Positions 8,323 to 16,540 of a stretch of DNA of 64,000 nt are shown piece after piece. The notes under the pieces are model-generated. The model made no database searches. It was not told the origin of the DNA and saw nothing but the letters and a program-made list of their open reading frames with translations. Both the position numbers and the translations under genes were made by a program. Origin of the DNA: an uncultured Clostridia bacterium (lineage in GTDB: Bacteria; Bacillota; Clostridia; Oscillospirales; Ruminococcaceae); NCBI GenBank assembly GCA_946567425.1, contig CAMNXF010000003.1, forward strand, positions 1 through 64,000, in the 5' to 3' direction. The number at the start of each line of letters is the position of its first letter. Position 1 is the stretch's first letter.

Positions 8323-8500
8323 AGTTACCATCCTTTCCTCGGCGCAAAAAAAATGCGCCCCGAAAGACGCACTGAAAACGCGGCATAACCGCGCATTATT
8401 CATTAGGCGTTCTTTCGGCTCAATGTAAAATTTTGCCGTCAGTAAGATTCGCAAGACTGCATTCTGTCGGGAATTCCCTGAAGTCTGCTCTTGCCTTGCG
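8323..8500 (-). ncRNA. Structured 5' leader of unknown class (riboswitch-like)
   Basis: A leader of about 175 nt between a strong promoter and the importer lipoprotein. On the minus strand: hairpin GCAAGA...TCTTGC enclosing GGGAATTCCC; then CCGAAAGA-CGC pairing with GCG-TCTTTCGG; then GGCGCA, a run of eight T, and TGCGCC immediately before the Shine-Dalgarno. The last two hairpins look like an expression platform. I checked the consensus cores I know (TPP, SAM, FMN, guanidine I, cobalamin, THF, xanthine) and none fits. Confidence 0.5.
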
Positions 8501-8505
8501 GATAT

Positions 8506-8534
8506 ATTATAACATATTGTTAACGTTTTGTCAA
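8506..8534 (-). promoter_or_regulatory. Sigma-A promoter of the NMT1-type importer operon
   Basis: On the minus strand: perfect TTGACA (8529-8534), a 17-bp spacer and perfect TATAAT (8506-8511). Confidence 0.92.
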
Positions 8535-8563
8535 GTAAATTTTTCGAGCGAAACTGCTGTGCG

Positions 8564-9916
8564 TCACTTTCTCTTGGAAAAAATATCCTTATCCCTGTCA
8601 CGGTGTTTTTGTGAAAGCGCGATACGCTTTTGCCGCACCACCTCTCTGAACGGCATTTTTGTGGGAGTCTGCGGCTCTGCGGACGGCTCCGGCTCGTCGT
8701 AAATGTAATCCGCTGTAATATAGCCCACGTCTCCCACATACTGACCGGTATGCCGCGGAAGCTTGCGCTTGCGCAGCTTGTTCTCAATGAAGTCCTTAAA
8801 CAGCATATAAATTACCGCGCAGACGGGCACGCCAAGGAACATTCCCAGCATACCGAACAGTCCGCCGCCGATGATTATCGAAATCAGTATCCACACAGCG
8901 GGCAGACCCGTAGAATCGCCGAGTATCCACGGCGCAATTATATTTCCGTCGACGGTTTGCAGGATAACGTCAAAAATCGCGAACCACAATGCGTTCAACG
9001 GGTTCGCCGACAACAAAAGCAACAGACAGCACGGTATGCAGCCGATAAACGGACCGATAAACGGTATCAGATTAAACACGAACATTATCACGGCGATAAG
9101 CGGCGCATACGGCATCTGCATTATCGTACAGCCGATAAACACGAACATAGCCACCACAAACGCCTCGACGATCTTGCCGACTATCGAGCCGAGGAACTTT
9201 TTGCTTGCCTCTCTGCATACGCCGAGGAAACGCTGAGCCTTATCCGCCTTGACGAACGCGAACACCAGCTTTTTGGTCTGCCCGACGAACATCTCCTTTT
9301 TCGCCAGCAGATACACCGAAAGCGTCAATCCGATAAACACGTTTTTCAGCGTATCAATAACCGCCCACACGCCGTTCGCAACGTTCCCCGCGAAACCGAG
9401 CAGCTCGCCCGAATACTGATCCCATATTCCCTTTATAAACTTGCTGAAATCGTCCAGCGGATTACCCAGAAACTCCGCCAACTGCGGATAATCGCCTGCT
9501 ACCTTTGTGATAAAGCCGCGCACAGTCGCGATATAGCTGTCCATATTGTTGAATATCGCAACAATATTCGTCACCAGTTGAGGGATAACCAGTACTATCA
9601 TCAACAGCAGCGCCGCCAGAACCAACAGCATGGTTATCGTCAGCGAGAATGCCCTTGCCCGTCCACGAACCTTTGCGCTTTCCGAACCCGCCCACTTTCC
9701 GAACAGTCCGTTCTCGATCTTCATCATCAGCGGATTCAGCAGATATGCACAGAACACACCTATTATCAGCGGCGTTGCAACCGTCGTGAAGAACGTCAGC
9801 TTTTCTGACACCTTTTCAAAATTAAATATCAGCATTATCGCGACCGCGCTCACTACCACGCTTAACGTTGCATACACCGCTATTGTAAAATATTTCGAGT
9901 TCCAGTTTATCTTCAT
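8564..9916 (-). CDS. AI-2E family transporter (YtvI/PerM-like)
   Basis: 450 residues. There are two N-terminal hydrophobic segments, a central amphipathic region (about 90-190), then a cluster of membrane segments from about 195-385 including PFIGPFIGCIP and GDSTGLPAVWILISIIIGGGLFG. These are features of the AI-2E transporter/UPF0118 family. The C-terminal 70 residues are a charged cytoplasmic tail. Members transport autoinducer-2 or other small solutes, or act as Na+/H+ antiporters; the substrate here is unknown. AAGGGG precedes the ATG, and a short family A element lies just upstream. Confidence 0.9.
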   Translation of the reverse strand: MKINWNSKYFTIAVYATLSVVVSAVAIMLIFNFEKVSEKLTFFTTVATPLIIGVFCAYLLNPLMMKIENGLFGKWAGSESAKVRGRARAFSLTITMLLVLAALLLMIVLVIPQLVTNIVAIFNNMDSYIATVRGFITKVAGDYPQLAEFLGNPLDDFSKFIKGIWDQYSGELLGFAGNVANGVWAVIDTLKNVFIGLTLSVYLLAKKEMFVGQTKKLVFAFVKADKAQRFLGVCREASKKFLGSIVGKIVEAFVVAMFVFIGCTIMQMPYAPLIAVIMFVFNLIPFIGPFIGCIPCCLLLLLSANPLNALWFAIFDVILQTVDGNIIAPWILGDSTGLPAVWILISIIIGGGLFGMLGMFLGVPVCAVIYMLFKDFIENKLRKRKLPRHTGQYVGDVGYITADYIYDEPEPSAEPQTPTKMPFREVVRQKRIALSQKHRDRDKDIFSKRK

Positions 9917-9933
9917 ATTGACCCCTTATTTTA

Positions 9934-9978
9934 AGGCAAAAGCTCGTAGGTGCGATTTATCGCTTCGGCGACTTTTGC
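9934..9978 (-). repeat. Family A element, reduced copy
   Basis: Only the closing stem is kept: GGCAAAAGC pairs with GACTTTTGCC around a short interior. The P2 and P3 arms are absent. Sense orientation, about 20 nt upstream of the AI-2E transporter start. Confidence 0.7.
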
Positions 9979-10006
9979 CGCTGCGTATTTTGTTTCTTGC
10001 TCTTGG

Positions 10007-10789
10007 CTATTCGCCCAGAAGTCTCAGCGCGTTTTTGCCGAGTATATTCTCCCGCTCCTCGTCCGTTAGAGGCAGTTTTGCGAACCGCTCCAGCTCGTCC
10101 TTGGCGCTCCACATCGGGTAATCCGTGCCCCACATGACCCTGTCCGTGCCGATCTTCCTTATTAACTCTGCGGCGTGCTCGGAAGACATCGCGTACAGCG
10201 AACTTGAACAATCCGCATAAACTCCGCTACCCTCGAACAACTCCGCGCCCCTGTCCCACATCGACCACCCGACCAGATGTGCCCCGATCACCGTAAGCCT
10301 TGGAAACCTCTTCACCACATTCATCAATCGCTCAGGCGACGAATAATCGTACCTGTTATCCCCAATATGAAACAAAACGGGAAGTCTCCCCTGTGCCGCC
10401 TCATATATTGGAAACGCGCGTTCATCGTCAATATTGAACTGCTGAAAATCGCTGTGAAGCTTTATTCCCTTGAGTCCCAACGAAATAATCCGCTCCGTTT
10501 CCCCCGCGATATCCTCAAAATCGGGGTGCATTGCACCGAACCCTATCAGCTTTTCGGGATAACGCCTTACGCTTTCCGCTATGAAATTATTTATCGCTGT
10601 CACTTGCTCGGGAACGGTCGCCACGGACTGCACTATAAACCTGCCCACGCCCGCCGCCGCACCCTCGCTCAGCAGCGTGCCGAGAGTTCCGTCATAGTCC
10701 ACGTTCATTCCGTAAAACCCGCCTATACCCTCCGCCGCGCGGTCGGCTATCTTGTCGGGAAATATATGCGCGTGCGCGTCAATTATCAT
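10007..10789 (-). CDS. Amidohydrolase family protein (TIM-barrel metal-dependent hydrolase)
   Basis: About 260 residues from the ATG at 10789, chosen because GGAGAG lies five bases upstream; the frame extends four codons further to a TTG that overlaps that site. The N-terminal metal-binding motif is DAHAHIFPDK. A central LKLHSDFQ-type strand (GIKLHSDFQQF), a later histidine strand (IGAHLVGW) and the terminal WGTDYPMW aspartate motif place it in the amidohydrolase-2/decarboxylase-like superfamily. It is likely cytoplasmic; substrate unknown. It sits between the AI-2E transporter and the cyclophilin genes with no obvious functional link. Confidence 0.88.
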   Translation of the reverse strand: MIIDAHAHIFPDKIADRAAEGIGGFYGMNVDYDGTLGTLLSEGAAAGVGRFIVQSVATVPEQVTAINNFIAESVRRYPEKLIGFGAMHPDFEDIAGETERIISLGLKGIKLHSDFQQFNIDDERAFPIYEAAQGRLPVLFHIGDNRYDYSSPERLMNVVKRFPRLTVIGAHLVGWSMWDRGAELFEGSGVYADCSSSLYAMSSEHAAELIRKIGTDRVMWGTDYPMWSAKDELERFAKLPLTDEERENILGKNALRLLGE

Positions 10790-10875
10790 TTTTCTCTCCA
10801 ATTCAATGCACAGCGGCGGTGCCGGACGCTCTGCCCGACACCGCGACGCTTTATTACGAGCGCCCGCGGCGTTCG

Positions 10876-11742
10876 TTATTTATTTTCTGATTCCGTCTCG
10901 CCCGTCTGCTCCTGCGGCGGAATATACTCTATTATGTTCACCGAGCTGATAATTATATCGGTGACAGGCATATATTTCTCGCCGTTTTTGTCGGTAGTTA
11001 CTTCCGCACCAGATATCAAATCAAGCACGTCCAAACCCTCGAAGACCTGTCCGAAAACAGTATATCCGCCGTCCCAGAGGGGATATCCGCCTATGGTATT
11101 ATACTTCTCGGCAACCTCGTCGCTTGCCTTTTCTATCATATCGGCAAGATTTGTGTAATATGTCGCCATTGCGTTAAAGGAAGAATAGTTGGGATCACTT
11201 TCCGTCATACTCTCAGTCTCCGCTGTGTACTTGGCAGCTTCCTCGCGTATGGTCGCGGGGTCATACTGCTTGATATCCGTCTGCGTCTTGGCGTTCACTA
11301 TGTAGAACTGCGTGGTGTTCATACCGTCTATATTCGCATAGCCGAGTGCACCGTAGAAGTTGCGCGCGTCCGCGCTCGTCTCTATCGGGAACGACCCCGT
11401 ATTGCCGACGAGCGCCGATCCACCCGTACCGTCGCCGTACAAGGAACCGCCCTGTATGCACATATCCTTTGCGACCTTGTGTATCTTTAAGCCGTTGTAA
11501 TAGCCCTGCTTGGCGAGCTTCTCAAAATTATCCACCGCGACGGGCGCGATATTCGGGAACAGCTTTGCGCGTATCACTCCGTAGTCCTCTATAACTATCT
11601 CAGCGATCTTATCCCCCTCGGCAAACGTCACCGTATTGGAAATATTGCCCGCGGGAGTACCGCTGCAGCCCGCAAGCCCAAGCACACATGACGCTGCCAG
11701 AGCCGCGCTTAAAATTACCTTGCACACGTTTCTCAGCTTCAT
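10876..11742 (-). CDS. Cyclophilin-type peptidyl-prolyl isomerase lipoprotein, copy 1
   Basis: 288 residues. The signal peptide ends in lipobox LAGC. The cyclophilin fold is recognisable by IQGGSLYGDGTGG and the TQFYIV strand. The usual catalytic Arg of the F/IHRV motif is Lys (IHKVAKD), so activity may be reduced. An insertion of about 60 residues rich in Glu/Tyr/Thr lies between the TQFYIV strand and the C-terminal GGYTVFGQVFEGLDV motif. It probably helps fold exported proteins at the outer face of the membrane. It starts 3 nt after the stop of copy 2, so the two are co-transcribed. Confidence 0.9.
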   Translation of the reverse strand: MKLRNVCKVILSAALAASCVLGLAGCSGTPAGNISNTVTFAEGDKIAEIVIEDYGVIRAKLFPNIAPVAVDNFEKLAKQGYYNGLKIHKVAKDMCIQGGSLYGDGTGGSALVGNTGSFPIETSADARNFYGALGYANIDGMNTTQFYIVNAKTQTDIKQYDPATIREEAAKYTAETESMTESDPNYSSFNAMATYYTNLADMIEKASDEVAEKYNTIGGYPLWDGGYTVFGQVFEGLDVLDLISGAEVTTDKNGEKYMPVTDIIISSVNIIEYIPPQEQTGETESENK

Positions 11743-11745
11743 AAT

Positions 11746-12603
11746 TTAACCCTCCACATACTCGGATACGTAAACGTTCTTTATGATAATGTCCTTTACC
11801 GGCTGTGATTTCTCACCGCTGCTGTTTTCTTCCACCTCGGTCGCGGAAATACTGTCGATAACGTCAAATCCCTCGTACACCTGTCCGAAAACGGTGTAAT
11901 CGCCGTCAAGCGAGGGCGTACCGCCTTTTTCATTATAGCGCGCCTTTACGCCGTCCGCGAACCCGTTGTACTTGTCGAGCTCCTTGTTAAGATTATCCTT
12001 AAGCGAACTGTAATATTCGACCGCGTCTGCGTTACCGTCGTACTCCTTGATATATTCGTCGCACAAGGAAACGTTCTCTTTATAAACCGCAATCTGATCG
12101 TCAAGAGAGGTTTTGCTGTTGACCACGTAGAACTGCGTGGAATTTTGCCCCGCTGCGTTCGCGTAGCAGAGCGCTCCGTAGAAGTGGCACGCCTTTTCCG
12201 ACGTTTCAATGCCAAACGAACCGCCGTTCACAAGCGCGTCGCCTCCCGTACCGTTGCCGTTGAGCGAACCCCCTTGGAACATAAAGTCCGACATAACGCG
12301 GTGTATTTTCAAGCCCTTATAATATCCGCTGTCGCAAAGCCGCCAGAAATTCTCCACTCCCTGCGGCGCGATATCCGCGAACAGCACCGCCTTTATCGTG
12401 CCGTAGTCCTCGACCTCGAACGTTGCCACAAGATCGCCCGCCTTCGGTGAAACGTCCTCAATATTGGTATGAGTCACGCTTGCCGACGCGTCAAAAGCTT
12501 CCTTATCCCACACATCACCGTTATTTTTCGAGCACCCCGTAAGCAGCATACCCGCCGCAAGCGCCGTGCACATAAAAAATTTTTTCAGCTTATTCAACTT
12601 CAT
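11746..12603 (-). CDS. Cyclophilin-type peptidyl-prolyl isomerase lipoprotein, copy 2
   Basis: 285 residues. Signal peptide with lipobox LTGC. This is the best preserved of the three copies: IHRVMSDFMFQGG keeps the catalytic Arg and the FxxQGG strand, TQFYVV is the next core motif, and YTVFGQVYEGFDV closes the domain. As in copy 1, a long charged insertion of about 70 residues separates the last two motifs. The mature protein is expected to be anchored outside the membrane. It lies in the middle of the tandem array, 17 nt after copy 3. Confidence 0.92.
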   Translation of the reverse strand: MKLNKLKKFFMCTALAAGMLLTGCSKNNGDVWDKEAFDASASVTHTNIEDVSPKAGDLVATFEVEDYGTIKAVLFADIAPQGVENFWRLCDSGYYKGLKIHRVMSDFMFQGGSLNGNGTGGDALVNGGSFGIETSEKACHFYGALCYANAAGQNSTQFYVVNSKTSLDDQIAVYKENVSLCDEYIKEYDGNADAVEYYSSLKDNLNKELDKYNGFADGVKARYNEKGGTPSLDGDYTVFGQVYEGFDVIDSISATEVEENSSGEKSQPVKDIIIKNVYVSEYVEG

Positions 12604-12620
12604 CTTCCCCGCCTTTCCCT

Positions 12621-13466
12621 TTATTCAGAACTTTCAGTCGAGCCCGACTGTCCGCTATCGGAAGAACCCGCCGGAAGACCCTCCGGGTGTAGCAGCGGAA
12701 ACTCGTCCACATCATCGCCCTCGCTAAATGTCGAGATCGTCACGCTCTTTATTTTGACCTCGTTCGAAGCCTGTCCTTTATCGTCCGCAGGTATATGCGT
12801 CAACTTATCCACCACGTCGAACCCGAGATAGGTCTGCCCGAACACCGTGTACACGCCCGCCATTCCGAACACGCCGCCCGCCTCATAAAACTTGTCGAAC
12901 AGCTCAAGCATTTTCGCGCGTTCGGTTTCGTCCTCGATATTTGCCGCGCTGCTCTTCAACTCGTTGATTGCGTCGGCGGTGAGGTTTTCCGCGTCGTTGT
13001 TACAAACGAACCATCGCGCGTCACAATAGCCCTGCTGCTCCGAATATCCGAGCAGCGCACCCTTGAACGGCCAGAGCTCGGGAGTATATTCGTTCAGCAT
13101 AAGCCCTTTCTCGTCGTCTCTTCCTATATACTGTCCCTTATCGTTGATCCGTCCGCCCGCAAGGAAATACACGTCGTTCTGAACGCCCTTTACAATGCTG
13201 TCATTATAATACCCCGCGTTCGCCTTTTCAATAAACGACTTCACCTTATTCGGAGCGTACTCTTCGTACAGCACCGCCCTTATCTCGCCGTATTCAGTAT
13301 CAAACACCGCGATCGTATCCCCATCTTTCGGCGGCGACAACTGAATAAAATCGTTGCTCATCTCCTTAAAATCATAACTCATCATTCCGTTCGGCGGCGC
13401 ACTTGAGCACCCCGAAAGTGTCACCGTCATTACAGCCGCGATAACCGCGGCAAATATCTTCTTCAT
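12621..13466 (-). CDS. Degenerate cyclophilin-like lipoprotein, copy 3
   Basis: About 281 residues from the ATG at 13466 (AGGAGA seven bases upstream). Lipobox LSGC. It aligns over the whole length with copies 1 and 2 (IAVFDTEYGEIRAVLYEEYAPNKV; YTVFGQTYLGFDVVDKL). The active-site strands have changed: IHRV is VKGV, the QGG motif is LAGG, and TQFYVV is ARWFVC. It is therefore probably not an active isomerase and may act as a binding or chaperone subunit. It is the first gene of the three-gene array and ends in a Ser/Gly tail. A family A element precedes it. Confidence 0.82.
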   Translation of the reverse strand: MKKIFAAVIAAVMTVTLSGCSSAPPNGMMSYDFKEMSNDFIQLSPPKDGDTIAVFDTEYGEIRAVLYEEYAPNKVKSFIEKANAGYYNDSIVKGVQNDVYFLAGGRINDKGQYIGRDDEKGLMLNEYTPELWPFKGALLGYSEQQGYCDARWFVCNNDAENLTADAINELKSSAANIEDETERAKMLELFDKFYEAGGVFGMAGVYTVFGQTYLGFDVVDKLTHIPADDKGQASNEVKIKSVTISTFSEGDDVDEFPLLHPEGLPAGSSDSGQSGSTESSE

Positions 13467-13489
13467 CTTCACTTCTCCTATCTTTAAAC

Positions 13490-13605
13490 GCTCCGCGCAC
13501 CGAGCGGCATAGCCGCCCTAGCCGAGTTACCTTGCTCCGTTCCGTTCGCTACGCTCTATCCACTTCACAAGGCAACTGCTTGCGCTCCGCTTTGCTGCGT
13601 GTTTT
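13490..13605 (-). repeat. Family A structured intergenic element, copy 4
   Basis: Shared block ACGCTCCGCGCACCG, P3 hairpin with TAT loop, long arm GAGTTACCTTG against CAAGGCAACT. It lies about 25 nt upstream of the copy 3 cyclophilin start. Two family C modules follow at about 13630-13683. Confidence 0.88.
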
Positions 13606-13696
13606 GCTTGTGGCTCTCAGCTTTGGATTTTTCTCCCCTGTTTGTCGGCAAAAACTTTAGATTCTCCCACTAAATGCCGACAAAAGCGTGTTTATC

Positions 13697-13895
13697 TAAG
13701 GCAATACTGCACAAAGATTGTGTGCAGATTGCGCAGACAGATTTTTCGTCAGATTGCCAAAAACGACGCAGTAATACCGGCGTAGCGTTTTGCGTGAAGC
13801 GCATAATGCGTTCAAGGAGTTTTTGGCGAAATTGACGAAAATATGCAAGCAAAATGCATACAAAGCCGTAAGGCGGTCTTTGTACGGTGTTGACC
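13697..13895. repeat. Long imperfect palindrome, MITE-like
   Basis: The left half contains GCACAAAGA and TTTTCGTCAGATTGCCAAAAA. The right half contains the matching reverse complements: TTTTTGGCGAAATTGACGAAAA and TCTTTGTAC. The whole stretch of about 200 bp can fold into one long hairpin centred near 13790. Short open frames inside it are fragments without binding sites. It abuts the reduced family A copy at 13902. Confidence 0.65.
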
Positions 13896-13901
13896 TAAAA
13901 T

Positions 13902-13970
13902 GCAAAAGCTCGCACCGAATCACTTCGTTCACTCCTCTGCGGCAATACTGCTCGCTTGCACCTTTTGCAG
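13902..13970 (-). repeat. Family A element, partial copy
   Basis: Closing stem GCAAAAGCTCGCA pairs with TGCACCTTTTGC. The interior keeps the P3-like TCACTTCGTTCA and one half of a P2 arm (CAATACTGCTCGC), but the other half is missing. It lies right after the cysS stop codon. Confidence 0.7.
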
Positions 13971-13974
13971 CGCG

Positions 13975-15366
13975 TTATGCCTTCTTAACTATAGTTCCCT
14001 GTCTGGTTTCCTCGACTATATATCCCATTTCGGTGATCTTATCGCGGATAGCGTCCGCCTTTGCGAAGTCTTTTGCCTTGCGCGCGGCTTTTCTCTCCTC
14101 TATCAGCGCCGCGACCTCCGTGGGTATATCGCCGTCTTTCTTATTATACAACAAACCCAGTACGTTTGTCAATGCCGAAAATTCATCTTGAAAAACTTTA
14201 ATATCACCCTTGGTCACGTCTTGTGAGCCTAGAACCGTATTTATCTTGCGCACAAGCTCAAAAACCGCCGCAATGCCGTCTGCCGTATTGAAATCATCGT
14301 CCATAGCCTTGTTGAAACTTTCACGCGCCGTCTTTACATCCTTGAGAACCGCCGAACTTGCCTCGCCGTCCTTTGCCGCGCCGAGAACTCTCTCCATACT
14401 ATCGCGGCAGGTGTACAGCCTTGCGAGCGCCGCCTTGCAGCTCTCGATGACCTCAAGCGTGTAATTGAGCTGACTTCTGTAATGCACCGACAGCAGCATA
14501 AAACGAATAGGCTCGTAGCCGTACTTAGCCGACAAATCGCGCACCATAAAGAAATTTCCCGCCGACTTGGACATCTTCTTATTATCCACGTTGAGCATTC
14601 CGTTGTGCATCCAAATCTTCGCAAGCGGTGAGCCCGTCGCGCACTCGCTCTGCGCGATCTCGTTCTCGTGATGCGGGAAGATCAGATCGCTTCCGCCGCC
14701 ATGAATGTCGATCGTATCACCAATATAGTGTCTCGACATCGCCGAACACTCGATATGCCAGCCGGGACGTCCGTTCCCGAACGGCGACTCCCAGTACGGC
14801 TCGCCGGGCTTTGCGGCTTTCCACACTGCGAAATCCATGGGATCGCGCTTTTTCTCGCCGATCTCGATACGCGCTCCCGCCTTAAGATCATCCAGCGGCT
14901 GATGTGAGAGTTTTCCATACTCGGGGAACTTTGACGTATCAAAATAAACATCGCCGTCCGCCTCGTAAGCGTAGCCCTTATCCACAAGCGTTTTTACGAT
15001 ATCGATAATTATCCCCATATTCTCTGTGACTTTTGGGTGAATATCGGCGCGGCGGACGTTCAGTCCCTCCGCGTCCGTGAAGTACTCCTTTATCGCGCTC
15101 TCGGAGACCTCCGACGACGTTTTCCCAAGCTCATTCGCCTTTTTGATTATCTTGTCGTCAACGTCGGTAAAGTTCTGCACATACAGTACCTTGTACCCGC
15201 GAAACTCCAGATACCGCCGCAACGTATCGAACACGCACAAGGCGCGCGCGTTTCCTATGTGTATCAGATTATACACAGTCGGTCCGCAGCAATATATCTT
15301 CACCGTGCCATCTTCAATCGGCACAAGCTCCTCTTTTTTTCTTGTCATCGTATTGTAAATGAACAT
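13975..15366 (-). CDS. cysS: Cysteinyl-tRNA synthetase
   Basis: 463 residues, normal length. The N-terminal catalytic motif CGPTVYNLIHIGNAR carries the zinc Cys and the HIGH signature; the KMSKSAGN loop is at about residue 265. Zinc ligands HIECSAMS and HGGGSDLIFPHHENE are present. The C-terminal helical DALR-type domain follows. The enzyme charges tRNA-Cys in the cytoplasm. It lies 215 bp downstream of cysE in the same direction with no visible promoter between them, so it is probably transcribed from the cysE T-box promoter. AAGGAGAG precedes the ATG. Confidence 0.97.
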   Translation of the reverse strand: MFIYNTMTRKKEELVPIEDGTVKIYCCGPTVYNLIHIGNARALCVFDTLRRYLEFRGYKVLYVQNFTDVDDKIIKKANELGKTSSEVSESAIKEYFTDAEGLNVRRADIHPKVTENMGIIIDIVKTLVDKGYAYEADGDVYFDTSKFPEYGKLSHQPLDDLKAGARIEIGEKKRDPMDFAVWKAAKPGEPYWESPFGNGRPGWHIECSAMSRHYIGDTIDIHGGGSDLIFPHHENEIAQSECATGSPLAKIWMHNGMLNVDNKKMSKSAGNFFMVRDLSAKYGYEPIRFMLLSVHYRSQLNYTLEVIESCKAALARLYTCRDSMERVLGAAKDGEASSAVLKDVKTARESFNKAMDDDFNTADGIAAVFELVRKINTVLGSQDVTKGDIKVFQDEFSALTNVLGLLYNKKDGDIPTEVAALIEERKAARKAKDFAKADAIRDKITEMGYIVEETRQGTIVKKA

Positions 15367-15379
15367 ACTTTCTCTCCTT

Positions 15380-15581
15380 AACCTTAAAACTCCGCGGTAT
15401 CGTCATTGCGGCGAAAAGCGGTTCGCGCGCCGCCCCTTACCGCATCAACTTTACCCGCTTGCCGAACCCGACCGGGGCGGACACGCAAACCGCCGCCGCG
15501 GAGCACTCGGTCTTGCCGCGCTCCGCGCAGAGACCGTTCCGCAGCGCTGCAAATACCCCAAGGCAAGCCCTCGCGCCCCGC
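15380..15581 (-). repeat. Family B GC-rich element, copy 3
   Basis: On the minus strand it starts with GGGGCGCGAG directly after the cysE stop and contains GCGGTTTGCGTGTCCGCCCC, as in copy 1. An internal hairpin is possible between GCGGAGCGCGG and CCGCGCTCCGC-type stretches. It lies between cysE and cysS. Confidence 0.65.
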
Positions 15582-16253
15582 TCAATCGCCGCCGTGTTCC
15601 TTAAAGTTTTCAAGCTCCGCGCGAAGCTCGTCGACCTCCTTAGTTAGCCTGTCAATATACATAAGATGGCTGCAAAGTATCTCCGAAACGGGATCAGGAA
15701 CGTGTATCTGATCGAGATCGCTGTTAACGATCTTGATACCGTCGCGCTTGACGACCCTCGCGGGAACGCCGACCGCCGTACAGTTGGGCGGAACCTCCTC
15801 GAGCACAACGGCGTTCGCGGCGATCTTCGAGTTATCCCCGATCCTGAACGGACCGAGAACTCGCGCGCCCGCGCCAACCATAACATTATTCCCGAGCGTC
15901 GGGTGACGTTTTCCGACGTCCTTGCCTGTACCGCCGAGCGTCACATTCTGATAAAGCGTGCAGTTATCGCCGATCTCCGTAGTCTCGCCGATAACGACTC
16001 CCGCACCATGGTCAATAAACAAACCCTTTCCTATTTTCGCCCCGGGGTGAATTTCTATTCCTGTCTTGTGCCGTGAACGTTGCGATATCCACCGCGCGAT
16101 AAAAAAATGCCCGCGCTCGTGAAACCAATGTGCTATTCGGTAGCTCCGCACCGCCTTGTACGACGGGTACAAGAAAAGAACCTCCCAAGCCGAACGAACG
16201 GCGGGGTCACGCGCCTTTATCGACGCAATTTCCTCTTTCAAGCACTCAAACAT
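15582..16253 (-). CDS. cysE: Serine O-acetyltransferase
   Basis: 223 residues. The N-terminal helical part (SIKARDPAVRSAWEV) is followed by the left-handed beta-helix of hexapeptide repeats, with catalytic and substrate motifs IDHGAGVVIGET and QNVTLGGTGK. The C-terminal stretch after about residue 180 is a charged helix, probably part of oligomer contacts. It makes O-acetylserine, the carbon skeleton for cysteine. AAGGAGATAAA precedes the ATG. It is the first gene of the cysE-cysS operon behind a T-box leader with UGGA in the tRNA-binding bulge, fitting control by uncharged tRNA-Cys. Confidence 0.96.
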   Translation of the reverse strand: MFECLKEEIASIKARDPAVRSAWEVLFLYPSYKAVRSYRIAHWFHERGHFFIARWISQRSRHKTGIEIHPGAKIGKGLFIDHGAGVVIGETTEIGDNCTLYQNVTLGGTGKDVGKRHPTLGNNVMVGAGARVLGPFRIGDNSKIAANAVVLEEVPPNCTAVGVPARVVKRDGIKIVNSDLDQIHVPDPVSEILCSHLMYIDRLTKEVDELRAELENFKEHGGD

Positions 16254-16272
16254 TTTATCTCCTTATTTGAAT

Positions 16273-16377
16273 GGAAAAGCTCGCACCGGTCGGCTTTCGC
16301 CGCCCTATCCGAGTTACCTTGCTCCGTTACGGTCATTATGCCCCTTACGCTGAACAAGGCAATTGCGACTTTTACCA
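16273..16377 (-). repeat. Family A element within the cysE leader
   Basis: GGAAAAGCTCGCACCGG, P3 hairpin closed by a GAAA loop on the transcribed strand, and arms GTTACCTTG / CAAGGCAAT. Its outer stem reads GCGACTTTTACC. It lies between the T-box terminator and the cysE start codon, within a stretch of about 240 nt. Additional family-specific sequence (TTGCTTACGTTGCTTTGCTGC) continues to about 16470. Confidence 0.82.
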
Positions 16378-16496
16378 CTGCGTCATTAACGCCTTGTTAT
16401 TTTGCTTACGTTGCTTTGCTGCTTGCAGCTTGTTTTGATTGTTGCTCTTGGCGACAGCTTAAAGGTGCGTGTTTCGATCGCCTCTCTTGGCTATAA

Positions 16497-16540
16497 ACAA
16501 AAAAACCTCCGCGCGTACAACTGTCTGTACTGCGCGAAGG
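16497..16540 (-). terminator. T-box terminator hairpin
   Basis: CCTTCGCGC-A-GTACA pairs with TGTAC-GCGCGGAGG and is followed by seven T. Its 5' half overlaps the CGCCTT used by the antiterminator. Confidence 0.92.

Noticed and set aside
8323-8787. N-terminal extension of the substrate-binding lipoprotein frame
   Set aside because: It runs through the promoter and structured leader into the AI-2E gene. The signal peptide, lipobox and Shine-Dalgarno place the start at 8322.
8630-9808. Plus-strand open frame of 392 codons
   Set aside because: It is antisense to the AI-2E transporter, is made mainly of His/Arg/Gln runs caused by the codon bias of the real gene, and has no binding site.
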